A stretch of 25,423 bases of DNA, taken from positions 1 through 25,423 of the IMG/VR virus record IMGVR_UViG_3300028829_004147; one strand, given 5' to 3'. The notes under the pieces are model-generated. The model had not been told where the DNA came from. It made no database searches and was given only the letters and a program-made list of their open reading frames with translations. Position numbers and translations under genes: made by a program. Shown in pieces: positions 15,886 through 22,830 of this stretch (positions within the stretch are counted from its first letter, which is position 1; every line of letters starts with the position of its first letter). This DNA is from a virus.

Positions 15886-15914
15886 AATATACAAATACTA
15901 TTTGTAAATGTCAA
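15886..15914 (-). promoter_or_regulatory. Sigma70-type promoter for the 131-aa gene, with palindromic operator
   Basis: Read on the minus strand: -35 TTGACA (15914-15909), a 17-nt spacer, and -10 TATATT (15891-15886), a near-consensus host promoter. Between them lies a perfect 15-bp palindrome ACAAATACTATTTGT (15891-15905), well placed for a repressor or activator site. The promoter shares AAGCTTGAC and TATATTATAGT with the second island promoter. Confidence 0.75.
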
Positions 15915-15922
15915 GCTTTTTT

Positions 15923-15997
15923 TTAATTATTTTCTTCAAAGAGTTCTTCTTCACAATCATCACAAAGGAAAAAGCCGTCTATTTCAACGCCACTCAT
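15923..15997 (-). CDS. 24-residue CxxC micro-ORF
   Basis: On the minus strand ATG 15997-15995 begins 25 codons ending in TAA at 15923. The product starts MSGVEIDGFFLCDDCEEELF and ends EENN. Cys12 and Cys15 form a CxxC pair in a highly acidic peptide, which suggests metal or redox binding or a truncated zinc-knuckle. The start lies about where the transcript of the second sigma70-like promoter should begin, so it would be leaderless (no SD). It could also be a chance frame; the well-placed promoter is the main support. Confidence 0.45.
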   Translation of the reverse strand: MSGVEIDGFFLCDDCEEELFEENN

Positions 15998-16002
15998 ACT
16001 AT

Positions 16003-16031
16003 AATATAGTTATTCCTAATGACAAAGTCAA
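16003..16031 (-). promoter_or_regulatory. Second sigma70-type promoter on the minus strand
   Basis: Minus strand: TTGACT (16031-16026), a 17-nt spacer, TATATT (16008-16003). Upstream AAAAAGC and downstream ATAGT match the promoter at 15886-15914, so the two look duplicated. This copy lacks the palindrome in its spacer. It faces away from the tail-tube promoter. Confidence 0.7.
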
Positions 16032-16102
16032 GCTTTTTATTATAAAACTTCAATAAAACTTCTAAAACTATATCTTATTTGTCATACACTTTTTTCAGTT
16101 TC

Positions 16103-16117
16103 GTTATATTTATTAAT
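16103..16117 (+). promoter_or_regulatory. Late-promoter-like motif 8 (tail tube)
   Basis: The core ATATTTATTA (16106-16115) lies 36 nt before GTG 16152, the same distance as motif 4 from its gene. The bases 16032-16100, between it and the divergent minus-strand promoter, are AT-rich and hold nothing I can identify. Confidence 0.55.
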
Positions 16118-16151
16118 GTAATAGAAAAGAAATCTTTATAGGAGAAGAAAA

Positions 16152-16640
16152 GTGGCAGATTTTATAGACCCAAATGAAATGTTTTTTACACCATTTGAAC
16201 CAAAGTTATCAAATAGGTTTATTATGAACATTGAGGGTATTCCAGCATTTTTGGTTAAAACAACAGGAAGACCTAATTTAAATTTAAACGAAGTTGCACT
16301 TGACCATATTAATGTTAAAAGATATGTTAAAGGTAAAGCTGAGTGGCAAGCACTTACAGTAACTCTTTATGACCCAATCGTTCCAAGTGGAGCACAAGCA
16401 GTTATGGAGTGGGTAAGATTACATCACGAATCAGTAACAGGTCGTGACGGATACTCAGACTTCTATAAAAAAGATATTACATTTAATGTATTAGGACCAG
16501 TTGGTGATAAAGTAGAAGAGTGGACTTTAAAAGGTGCATTCATCACTGCAGCTAACTTTAGTGATATGGATTATTCAGCAACTAATGTTTCTGATATTTC
16601 ATTAACACTAAGATACGATTACGCAATCTTACAATTCTAA
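16152..16640 (+). CDS. 19: Tail tube protein, gp19-like
   Basis: GTG start at 16152 with AGGAG at 16140-16144; no ATG fits in frame nearby. The 162-residue product is the size of T4 gp19 (163 aa). It has FEPKLSNRFIMNIEGIPAFL, VKTTGRPNLNLNEVALDHIN, ALTVTLYDPIVPSGAQAVME and the ending VSDISLTLRYDYAILQF, all typical of the tube fold. It forms the stacked hexamer rings inside the sheath, around the tape measure. It is split from the sheath gene by the minus-strand island; in T4, 18 and 19 are adjacent. Confidence 0.95.
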   Translation: MADFIDPNEMFFTPFEPKLSNRFIMNIEGIPAFLVKTTGRPNLNLNEVALDHINVKRYVKGKAEWQALTVTLYDPIVPSGAQAVMEWVRLHHESVTGRDGYSDFYKKDITFNVLGPVGDKVEEWTLKGAFITAANFSDMDYSATNVSDISLTLRYDYAILQF

Positions 16641-16652
16641 CGGAGAAAAATT

Positions 16653-16868
16653 ATGTGGGCAATATTCAAAGACAACAATGAATACAACGAGAAATCAATA
16701 ATTGGTTTCGGAGCGTTTACGATAATGGTTTTGTTTGCAATGGCAGATGTTGTAACTGGACTTATGGGTAAAGATTTAGTAATCAACGATGTTGTTTACA
16801 ATTCATTCCTATTCACTACATTAGGTAGTTTCGGTATCGCAGGTGCTGAAAAAGTTTTAAAAAAATAA
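16653..16868 (+). CDS. Small two-helix membrane protein, possible holin
   Basis: ATG 16653 has GGAG at 16642-16645. The 71-residue product has a short charged N-terminus (MWAIFKDNNEYNEK). Hydrophobic helix one follows (about 16-37, IIGFGAFTIMVLFAMADVV), then a polar loop, helix two (about 49-64, YNSFLFTTLGSFGIAG) and a basic tail EKVLKK. Size and topology are like class II/III holins, but no lysin is present in the window, so holin is only a candidate. It is co-transcribed with the tail tube gene, 12 nt downstream. Confidence 0.7.
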   Translation: MWAIFKDNNEYNEKSIIGFGAFTIMVLFAMADVVTGLMGKDLVINDVVYNSFLFTTLGSFGIAGAEKVLKK

Positions 16869-16907
16869 TAAGTTATTAATTCTTAATTAATCAAGGAGTA
16901 ACACAAA

Positions 16908-17678
16908 ATGGCTGAAAATCAGTATGGATTTCCTACTGAAGTTCTATCTTTACCATCAAAGGGAATATTATATCCCGAAGATAGTCCTTTGCGTAGTGGA
17001 ACAATCGATGTCAAATATATGACAGCAAAAGAGGAAGATATCTTAACTTCCACAAATCTAATTCAACAAGGTAAAGTAATTGAAAGACTACTGGAAAGTG
17101 TAATTGCTAACCCACAGGTTAAAATAAATGATATGTTAATCGGTGATAAAAATGCACTTATGGTTGGAACTCGTATTTTAGGGTATGGAAAGGATTACAA
17201 TTGTGTAATCTCTGACCCAGATACTAATGAAAAAGTTGATGTAGTCGTAGACTTAACAGAATTAGAACACAAAAAAATAGACGAAAAACTATATGAAAAT
17301 GGTAATAGCTTTACATTTGAATTACCAAATTCAAAAAGAGTCGTTGAGTTCAAACTACTAACTCAGAGTGATGAAACTAAAATTGATGAAATTCTTAAAG
17401 ACTATGAAAAATTAACAAAACTAACTGGTATTGATAAAACTTTAACTACAAGATTAAAGTATCAAATAGAGTCAATAGACGGAGATAAAGACCAGAAAAA
17501 GATTGATAGTTTCGTAGATAATGAATTTTTGGCAATGGACGCAAAAGCATTTAGAGTTTATAGAGAGTCGATTGAACCAGACATTATCTTGAAATTTGAC
17601 TATGTAAGTCAAACTGGTGGGAATCATAAAGTTGATATTCCGCTTGGGGTCGAATTTTTTTGGCCAGCCGCCGAGTAA
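16908..17678 (+). CDS. 26: Baseplate hub / tail assembly chaperone, gp26-like (zero frame)
   Basis: ATG 16908 has AAGGAG at 16893-16898. The 256-residue product opens with VLSLPSKGILYPEDSPLRSG and MTAKEEDILTSTNLIQQGKV, the pattern of the T4 baseplate/gp26 family (SLPSKG-x-x-YP, then MTAKEE-x-IL). It ends in DIPLGVEFFWPAAE. Such proteins act in hub and tape-measure assembly. Just before the stop lie a T7 run (17655-17661) and a stem-loop (17666-17688) with the TAA in its loop. A +1 shift would extend the product into the next ORF, giving about 323 residues. Both the short and long forms are probably made (inference). Confidence 0.85.
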   Translation: MAENQYGFPTEVLSLPSKGILYPEDSPLRSGTIDVKYMTAKEEDILTSTNLIQQGKVIERLLESVIANPQVKINDMLIGDKNALMVGTRILGYGKDYNCVISDPDTNEKVDVVVDLTELEHKKIDEKLYENGNSFTFELPNSKRVVEFKLLTQSDETKIDEILKDYEKLTKLTGIDKTLTTRLKYQIESIDGDKDQKKIDSFVDNEFLAMDAKAFRVYRESIEPDIILKFDYVSQTGGNHKVDIPLGVEFFWPAAE

Positions 17679-17880
17679 TAGGGCGGCTATTCACGAAGAA
17701 ATCTTTAACATAGCATATTATGGAAATGGGTTCAACCACAACGAACTCTACAATATGCCAATACCTTTGAGAAGATTTTATGCTCAAAAATTAGTTGATG
17801 CCAAAACAAAGGAAGCGAAACAAATTGATGAAATTAGAACTAATAACGGACAACCAGATAACTTTGGTCCAACTCAATGA
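17617..17880 (+). CDS. 51: gp51-like C-terminal chaperone domain, probably expressed by +1 frameshift
   Basis: This +1-frame ORF overlaps the gp26-like gene. Its earliest start, GTG 17617, has no good SD, and the first segment is simply the other frame of the upstream gene. The meaningful part begins near 17662. It reads NRAAIHEEIFNIAYYGNGFN, then HNELYNMPIPLRRFYAQKLV and a charged helix ending in QPDNFGPTQ. The IHEEIF..YYG.GF...LYNMP..LRRFY pattern is that of conserved phage tail chaperone C-terminal domains. With slippage on TTTTTTT the domain is joined after residue 251 of the upstream protein. It lies just before the tape measure region, as G/GT does in lambda. Confidence 0.75.
   Translation: MGIIKLIFRLGSNFFGQPPSNRAAIHEEIFNIAYYGNGFNHNELYNMPIPLRRFYAQKLVDAKTKEAKQIDEIRTNNGQPDNFGPTQ
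17655..17688 (+). promoter_or_regulatory. Probable programmed +1 ribosomal frameshift signal
   Basis: Zero-frame codons TTT TTT TGG contain T7 (17655-17661). Moving one base forward lets tRNA-Phe re-pair with TTT perfectly. Four nt later comes a perfect 7-bp GC-rich stem AGCCGCC (17666-17672) / GGCGGCT (17682-17688), striking in this AT-rich DNA. The zero-frame stop TAA (17676-17678) lies in its loop. A -2 slip would reach the same frame. Confidence 0.7.
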
Positions 17881-17892
17881 AAATCTTAAAAC

Positions 17893-17907
17893 TTGATATT
17901 TATTATT
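17893..17907 (+). promoter_or_regulatory. Late-promoter-like motif 9, directly abutting a start codon
   Basis: The core ATATTTATTA (17896-17905) ends three bases before ATG 17909. There is no room for an SD, so a transcript from it would be leaderless or nearly so. Confidence 0.5.
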
Positions 17908-17908
17908 G

Positions 17909-18151
17909 ATGAAAAGTAAACTCACAGAACAACAAAAAATCAACGAAATTTTAACCAAAATTTTCTCTAATTTGATTAAAAAGAAAATGGGTAAAACCAC
18001 ACGAGATATAATTACAAAGAATCCTGAAATTAAAAAGTCAGTTGACCAAGTAAATAAAGCTATCGATGACTTTAATACAAGTTTTAGAAAACGTGTAGGT
18101 AAAGAGAAAGCTGACCAGATTTCACGTGAAGTAGACCGATTATTCAAATAA
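17909..18151 (+). CDS. Small basic helical protein, unknown (80 aa)
   Basis: The start is taken as ATG 17909; a TTG one codon upstream (17906) is also in frame. No SD exists; the late motif ends 3 nt before the ATG. The 80-residue product is basic and all-helical: MKSKLTEQQKINEILTKIFS, then KKKMGKTTRDIITKNPEIKK, then a coiled-coil-like VDQVNKAIDDFNTSFRKRVG ending in REVDRLFK. It lies between the tail chaperones and the tape measure, so an assembly role is possible. No family is recognised. Confidence 0.65.
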   Translation: MKSKLTEQQKINEILTKIFSNLIKKKMGKTTRDIITKNPEIKKSVDQVNKAIDDFNTSFRKRVGKEKADQISREVDRLFK

Positions 18152-18178
18152 TATAATTCCTTAATAAAAAAAACAAAT

Positions 18179-20038
18179 ATGGCAAAATCAAAATCAATAC
18201 TTCAAATAGAGGCGTTGGCCTCAAATTTAGAAAAACTAAATAGTAGGGTAGAGAATGCCTCTGCAGTATTACAACAACTTGAACTTGATGGTAAAGATAC
18301 TACTCAAGCAAAAATTGATGAAAAGAACGCCAAAAATAAAGCCAAACTTGTTCAAAAAGAATACAATGATATTGTCGGTGAATCAGCTCAAACATTTAAA
18401 ACCTTAGCAGAAGATTTAAGAAATTTTTCATTTGAAGTAAATAAAAATAAAGATGCACTTGGAGCTTTTGGAATAAAGTCAAATGATTTAGGACAAATAT
18501 TTTCCCAACTAACAGACACACAATCTACCTTAACGACTGAAATAGAACAAAGAAAAAAAGTAATTGATGAAACTGCAAATTTATCCAAGGAAAGAAGAGA
18601 TGTATTAGAAGAAGAAATAAGAGAAAGGGAACACGCTAATACATTATATAAAGGGATAAATACAGGTTTATCTGATGCAGTCAAAAGTATTGAAAAGATA
18701 GGTATGGGTGGAAATACCACGATAGATTATCGGGCGAGAGCATTACAAAGACAACAAGCTGGAGGAGATGCAGATTTAAATACTGCACTTGATGCACAAT
18801 TTGGTTTGGAAGACGCAGTCGTTGGTGCAAATAAATCATTTCAAGAAACAGTAGGTGTTGTTGGTAAAGTAAAAGACGGAATCACGGACATTACTGATAA
18901 AATTCCACTAATTGGTGGACGAGTTTCAAAGTTTATAAATGGACAATTTGATAAAGCAGTTTCAATAATAGAAGGAGACCTTCAAGAATCACTTGACGGA
19001 ACAGAAGAAGGACTAAAAAAGACAGGGATACAGGGAAGAATTTTAAATATGATTATGAAAGCTAATCCACTTTTAATCTTCGCTAGTGTAGTGATAGGAA
19101 TTGCACTGGCTTTTAGAGGTTTAAACAAAGCTGCAAGAGATTTATCAAATGAATTAAGTATGGGTAAAGACCAACTTGACGGACAATTAGCATCATTAAA
19201 AATGCAACAACTTCAATTTGAATTGATTGGACTTGACGCTGAAAAAATAAAAACAACACTCACAACCTTATCCACAGAATTTAAAGATTTAGAATTAGTT
19301 ACTGCAGAAAACGCAGCAAACATTGAAAGGTTTGCACAGAACTCTGGTGTTGGTGGTGACGAAGTTGCAAAACTAACCAAACAATTAATGATTACGGAAG
19401 GTATTTCATTTGATATGGCGTTGAGTATGCAGGAACAGGCAGCAGCAATGGCCAAAACAGCCGGTATTGCAAAGGGTAGTATTCTATCTGATATGGCGTC
19501 AAACGCCGAGTCCTTTGCAAGATTCTCACAACAAGGTGCAGAGGGATTAGCTGAAGCCGCAGTTGCAGCAAATCAAATGGGATTAAACTTAGAAAAAGTA
19601 TTAAAAGTTGCTGGAGATTTATTAGACTTTGAGGGTAGTATAACGAAAGAATTTGAAGCACAAGTTTTAACTGGTAGAGCTATAAACTTAGAAAAGGCCA
19701 GACAGGCAGCATTATCTGGTGACCAAGATTCATTAATGAGAGAAATTAAATCCGTCGCAATGGGTGTTAATTTAGAAACTATGAATGTAGTTCAAAAAGA
19801 TGCAATTGCAGGAGCGATTGGATTATCAGTATCGGACTTAATGAGAGTAAGTCGTGGTGAATCATTGGATAAACAAGAAACACAAATAGATTTACAAAAG
19901 AAAACAAATGATATATTAATCGCAGGGTTCAATGAAGAATCAGATGTATTAGACAAAATCGCAAACAACACAGAAAAATCAGCAGGTGGACCTAATATGT
20001 ATGGTGGTATAGTAGACTCAAATGTGAATATGGGATAA
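18179..20038 (+). CDS. 29: Tape measure protein, gp29-like
   Basis: ATG 18179 lies in an A-rich stretch with no clear SD; coupling or the A-rich leader may help. The 619-residue product has an N-terminal coiled coil (about 1-170), a hydrophobic segment NPLLIFASVVIGIALAFRGL (about 296-315) and a long helical region with EGISFDMALSMQEQAAAMAK. Ala/Gly-rich helices follow: AEGLAEAAVAANQMGLNLEK and ITKEFEAQVLTGRAINLEKA. Tape measures set tail length; at about 0.15 nm per residue this predicts roughly 90 nm, near the T4 tail (gp29 is 590 aa). It sits just after the chaperone pair, as in other tailed phages. Confidence 0.85.
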   Translation: MAKSKSILQIEALASNLEKLNSRVENASAVLQQLELDGKDTTQAKIDEKNAKNKAKLVQKEYNDIVGESAQTFKTLAEDLRNFSFEVNKNKDALGAFGIKSNDLGQIFSQLTDTQSTLTTEIEQRKKVIDETANLSKERRDVLEEEIREREHANTLYKGINTGLSDAVKSIEKIGMGGNTTIDYRARALQRQQAGGDADLNTALDAQFGLEDAVVGANKSFQETVGVVGKVKDGITDITDKIPLIGGRVSKFINGQFDKAVSIIEGDLQESLDGTEEGLKKTGIQGRILNMIMKANPLLIFASVVIGIALAFRGLNKAARDLSNELSMGKDQLDGQLASLKMQQLQFELIGLDAEKIKTTLTTLSTEFKDLELVTAENAANIERFAQNSGVGGDEVAKLTKQLMITEGISFDMALSMQEQAAAMAKTAGIAKGSILSDMASNAESFARFSQQGAEGLAEAAVAANQMGLNLEKVLKVAGDLLDFEGSITKEFEAQVLTGRAINLEKARQAALSGDQDSLMREIKSVAMGVNLETMNVVQKDAIAGAIGLSVSDLMRVSRGESLDKQETQIDLQKKTNDILIAGFNEESDVLDKIANNTEKSAGGPNMYGGIVDSNVNMG

Positions 20039-20042
20039 TTAA

Positions 20043-21536
20043 ATGGCATTAATAGAATTAAAATCAAATCTATCAAGTAAAGGTAAAACCGTTGATTACT
20101 TTGATAATGAGAATCAAACAGGATTCACATCAGGTAGAGAACAAGGTGATTCTACTGAATTTAACAGACCGGTAAATTCATTGTTCTCAACCAAAGGAAA
20201 GGTTGTGGATTACTTTGATAATAAGAATCAAACAGGATTTACACCAAATAGACAACCAGGTGATTCTACTGAATTTAAAGAACCAGCTAAGTCATTATTC
20301 AATGATAATATAGGTGGAACCAACACTACTGAAACTGGGACTTTTAGTGTCAATCAAAGAGATAACACAGAAAGAAAAACTCAATTTACAGATAACCAAG
20401 TAAATGCACAACACAAAAAATTTAAACCAGACGACGACCAACTAATCACACACGACATAGGTGACAAATATAAAGGAACAAGTAAAGATGGTGGTTTTGT
20501 TCGTGGTGGTTTTGTATTGAATACCGATAGACAAATAGAGGACGCAAAAAGACTAACTAAATTTTTAGCAACACCAAAAGGATTTTTATTCAAAGAAAAA
20601 CAATCGGTTTTACAAAAGAAAAATGCAAGACCAGAAACACGGGAATATGATAGAACATCAATTATTAGAAATATAGACTCCGTAACTGAAGTTCTTAATG
20701 GAGATGTATCAGAAGCAGGACAAAATCGTCATACTGGTAATAATTATGAAAATAATCCACAGACTTTTCAAGGAAAAGTAAATTCAGCAGCAGTTTCTTA
20801 CTTTTCAACCACACAAAATGTAGGAGTATCAGGTAGTAAAAAACTTCAAGTTTTATATGGTGGTGAATTTGGTTCAATAAATAAAGTTCCAGGTTCTACA
20901 ATAAACGATAAAAAAGAAACAACACTTGATACCAAAGGTTCAGATGACTTTATTAAATTTAAAATCCGAGATGCAGTCAATGGTAAATGGATTATATTTC
21001 CAGCATTGATTACAGGTATTACGGATAATTCACAAGCGAGTTACAACAAAATACAATACATAGGAAGACCAGATTCAGTTCACGTTTATCAAAACTTTAA
21101 TCGTAGTATTTCATTTAGTTTAAAAGTATTAGCTACGAACGAAAATGAATTAGGTATAGTGTGGCAAAAAGTAAGTGCATTAAAAGGTTTAACACAACCT
21201 TCATTTAAACCATTTTTCTATGAAAATAATGATAGTAGAGTGGGAGAAAAATTTACAAGACCAACAGCACCCTATGTCTACTTAACTATTGGTGATATGT
21301 TTAAAAACACACCAGGTTATTTTGAATCAGTCAATGTAACGATTCCTGAAGCTTCATCTTGGGAAATCATAGACGGAGCACAATTTCCACATATGTGTGA
21401 TATAAGTTGCACTTTCCAATACATTGGAAGAGAATTACCATCAACACGAAGTCTTAATTATGATGGACTTAAAGAGGGTATTCGTGGACAAAATAAATTA
21501 ATAAAAGACAAAATACCAACAGCTGAATTTGTATAG
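20043..21536 (+). CDS. 48/54: Baseplate / tail tube cap protein, gp48/gp54-like
   Basis: ATG 20043 lies 4 nt after the tape measure stop. The 497-residue product has a C-terminal core that fits T4 gp48/gp54-type tube-initiator proteins: KWIIFPALITGITDNSQASY, NKIQYIGRPDSVHVYQNFNR, SISFSLKVLATNENELGIVW, then APYVYLTIGDMFKNTPGYFE and CDISCTFQYIGRELPSTRSL. This cap sits on the hub and nucleates the tube. The first 90 residues hold two tandem 36-residue repeats (13-48 and 51-86) with KGKxVDYFDNxNQTGFT. The middle (90-260) is polar and Gln/Asn-rich, without recognised domains. The N-terminal part is an addition relative to T4 proteins of 320-364 aa. Confidence 0.75.
   Translation: MALIELKSNLSSKGKTVDYFDNENQTGFTSGREQGDSTEFNRPVNSLFSTKGKVVDYFDNKNQTGFTPNRQPGDSTEFKEPAKSLFNDNIGGTNTTETGTFSVNQRDNTERKTQFTDNQVNAQHKKFKPDDDQLITHDIGDKYKGTSKDGGFVRGGFVLNTDRQIEDAKRLTKFLATPKGFLFKEKQSVLQKKNARPETREYDRTSIIRNIDSVTEVLNGDVSEAGQNRHTGNNYENNPQTFQGKVNSAAVSYFSTTQNVGVSGSKKLQVLYGGEFGSINKVPGSTINDKKETTLDTKGSDDFIKFKIRDAVNGKWIIFPALITGITDNSQASYNKIQYIGRPDSVHVYQNFNRSISFSLKVLATNENELGIVWQKVSALKGLTQPSFKPFFYENNDSRVGEKFTRPTAPYVYLTIGDMFKNTPGYFESVNVTIPEASSWEIIDGAQFPHMCDISCTFQYIGRELPSTRSLNYDGLKEGIRGQNKLIKDKIPTAEFV
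20079..20300 (+). repeat. Tandem 114-nt coding repeat
   Basis: Two in-frame copies at 20079-20186 and 20193-20300 (period 114 nt, 38 residues) encode KGK[TV]VDYFDN[EK]NQTGFT, then GDSTEF and SLF. The high similarity indicates a fairly recent internal duplication. Confidence 0.9.
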
Positions 21537-21544
21537 GAGTTACA

Positions 21545-21850
21545 ATGTCAAGATACGATAATCAAACAATTTTAAAAGATGAAAACGGAACAAGATATTT
21601 AGGTCAAACTCAGTATCCTAAAATCCCCATTAGAGATTCTGATATTTTTATTCAAGGACAATATGGTAAAAGGTTGGATAGTTTAGCTTATGATTATTAT
21701 GGTGATGTTCAATTGTGGTGGGTAATCGCTAAGTCAAATCCAGAAAATCAATCCAATGGTAGTTCTATGTATATGAACCCAAATAAACAATATAGAATAC
21801 CTACCAGTATTGGTCAGATATTAGCTGACTATGAGGCTTTGAACGACTAA
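21545..21850 (+). CDS. 53: Baseplate wedge protein with LysM-like domain, gp53-like
   Basis: ATG 21545 has AGGAG at 21535-21539, overlapping the previous stop. The 101-residue product includes YGKRLDSLAYDYYGDVQLWW followed by VIAKSNPENQ, and later QYRIPTSIGQILADYEAL. The D-x-LAYxxYGDxQLWWVIAxxN pattern matches the LysM-like fold of T4 gp53 and P2 gpX-type baseplate proteins, which hold wedge components together. It is about half the length of T4 gp53 (196 aa), keeping mainly that domain. Its stop overlaps the next ATG by 1 nt, so it is coupled to the hub gene. Confidence 0.75.
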   Translation: MSRYDNQTILKDENGTRYLGQTQYPKIPIRDSDIFIQGQYGKRLDSLAYDYYGDVQLWWVIAKSNPENQSNGSSMYMNPNKQYRIPTSIGQILADYEALND

Positions 21851-22830
21851 TGAGTGCTTTTGAAGCAAAACACATCAAACCAAGTGTTAAAAGAGCAATC
21901 TTTAAAAAAATAGAGGCACTTAACAAAGTAGGGCTTACCGACGATAATCCAACTTTGAACCCAAATCGTGATACTAAAAACTCAATACCAAGTTTTGATA
22001 CTTCAGCATTGGAACCAAGAAGTAATAGAGATGGTTTAGAACAAACTAATGCACTTTCATATCAATTGGTTCGTAATACTTTCGTCAGACTAAGTGTGGA
22101 TATACCACTTGAGAATGAAGAAGGTGAAACATCAACTGGAGTATTAAATTTTGCAAGTTATATTAAACCAACGGAGTCTGAAAATAGACTCGGAACTAAA
22201 ATTCAAACAAACACACCATTAGCTTTTAATAAAAGTCCTTTCACCAATGATAAAAAATTTATATGGAGAGGACATACTGGAATTACGAGTGTGTCAGTTA
22301 CACAGAAAACATTTTTCATTAAAGAAATTCAAGTAGGTTGGGAGTGTCCAGACCCAATAGATTTTGAAGAAAGAGTATTACCTTTCTTTTTACAACACGG
22401 AAGACTTATGGTAGTGGAATTTGGTTGGGGACTTGATAGTGATTTAGGAAATTTAAAAGTTCCACCATTGACAAAAAACAATATGAATAAGTTTTTGAAA
22501 AACTTACAAGAGAGAAATAACAAATCAGTAGATTCATATCAAGCGGAGGCAGGAGTTGTAACATCATATAATTATAGTATTACAGACGAAGGTGGATACA
22601 AAGGAACTTTAAAAATTACTTCAAGAGGAGAAAATCCACTCTATACACCAATTCCAAATCTTGATGATACAGAAGAACCAAACCCATATGTAAAGTCATA
22701 TACAAGAAGCACTGGTAGTCTATCAGTCGAACGAGCAGTTAACCAAACCATAACATTTCGTGCAACGATTAATAATTTAGAAGACTTCATTACTGATTAT
22801 TTGAAGAAGACTTCATTACTGATTATTTGA
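21850..22830 (+). CDS. N-terminal part of a split large baseplate hub-like protein
   Basis: ATG 21850 overlaps the previous stop. The 326-residue product includes TFFIKEIQVGWECPDPIDFE, then VLPFFLQHGRLMVVEFGWGL, and YNYSITDEGGYKGTLKITSR with GENPLY. This is a pattern I associate with gp27/VgrG-like hub proteins of environmental phages. It ends EDFITDYLKKTSLLII at TGA 22828-22830. The ending is caused by a 26-bp tandem duplication (22780-22831). Removing one copy joins it in frame to the next ORF, giving one protein of about 1,101 residues. Confidence 0.75.
   Translation: MSAFEAKHIKPSVKRAIFKKIEALNKVGLTDDNPTLNPNRDTKNSIPSFDTSALEPRSNRDGLEQTNALSYQLVRNTFVRLSVDIPLENEEGETSTGVLNFASYIKPTESENRLGTKIQTNTPLAFNKSPFTNDKKFIWRGHTGITSVSVTQKTFFIKEIQVGWECPDPIDFEERVLPFFLQHGRLMVVEFGWGLDSDLGNLKVPPLTKNNMNKFLKNLQERNNKSVDSYQAEAGVVTSYNYSITDEGGYKGTLKITSRGENPLYTPIPNLDDTEEPNPYVKSYTRSTGSLSVERAVNQTITFRATINNLEDFITDYLKKTSLLII

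Noticed and set aside
15638-15907. 89-codon + strand open frame over the island
   Set aside because: Ile/Phe/His-rich shadow of the 131-aa minus gene; no SD or promoter on the + strand, while the minus frame has both.
16653-16868. Firm annotation of the membrane protein as holin
   Set aside because: Only size and two hydrophobic helices support it; no lysin is present in the window.
16874-16891. ATTAATT/AATTAAT hairpin before the gp26-like gene as terminator
   Set aside because: AT-only stem with no T run, immediately upstream of an SD; at most a weak mRNA structure.
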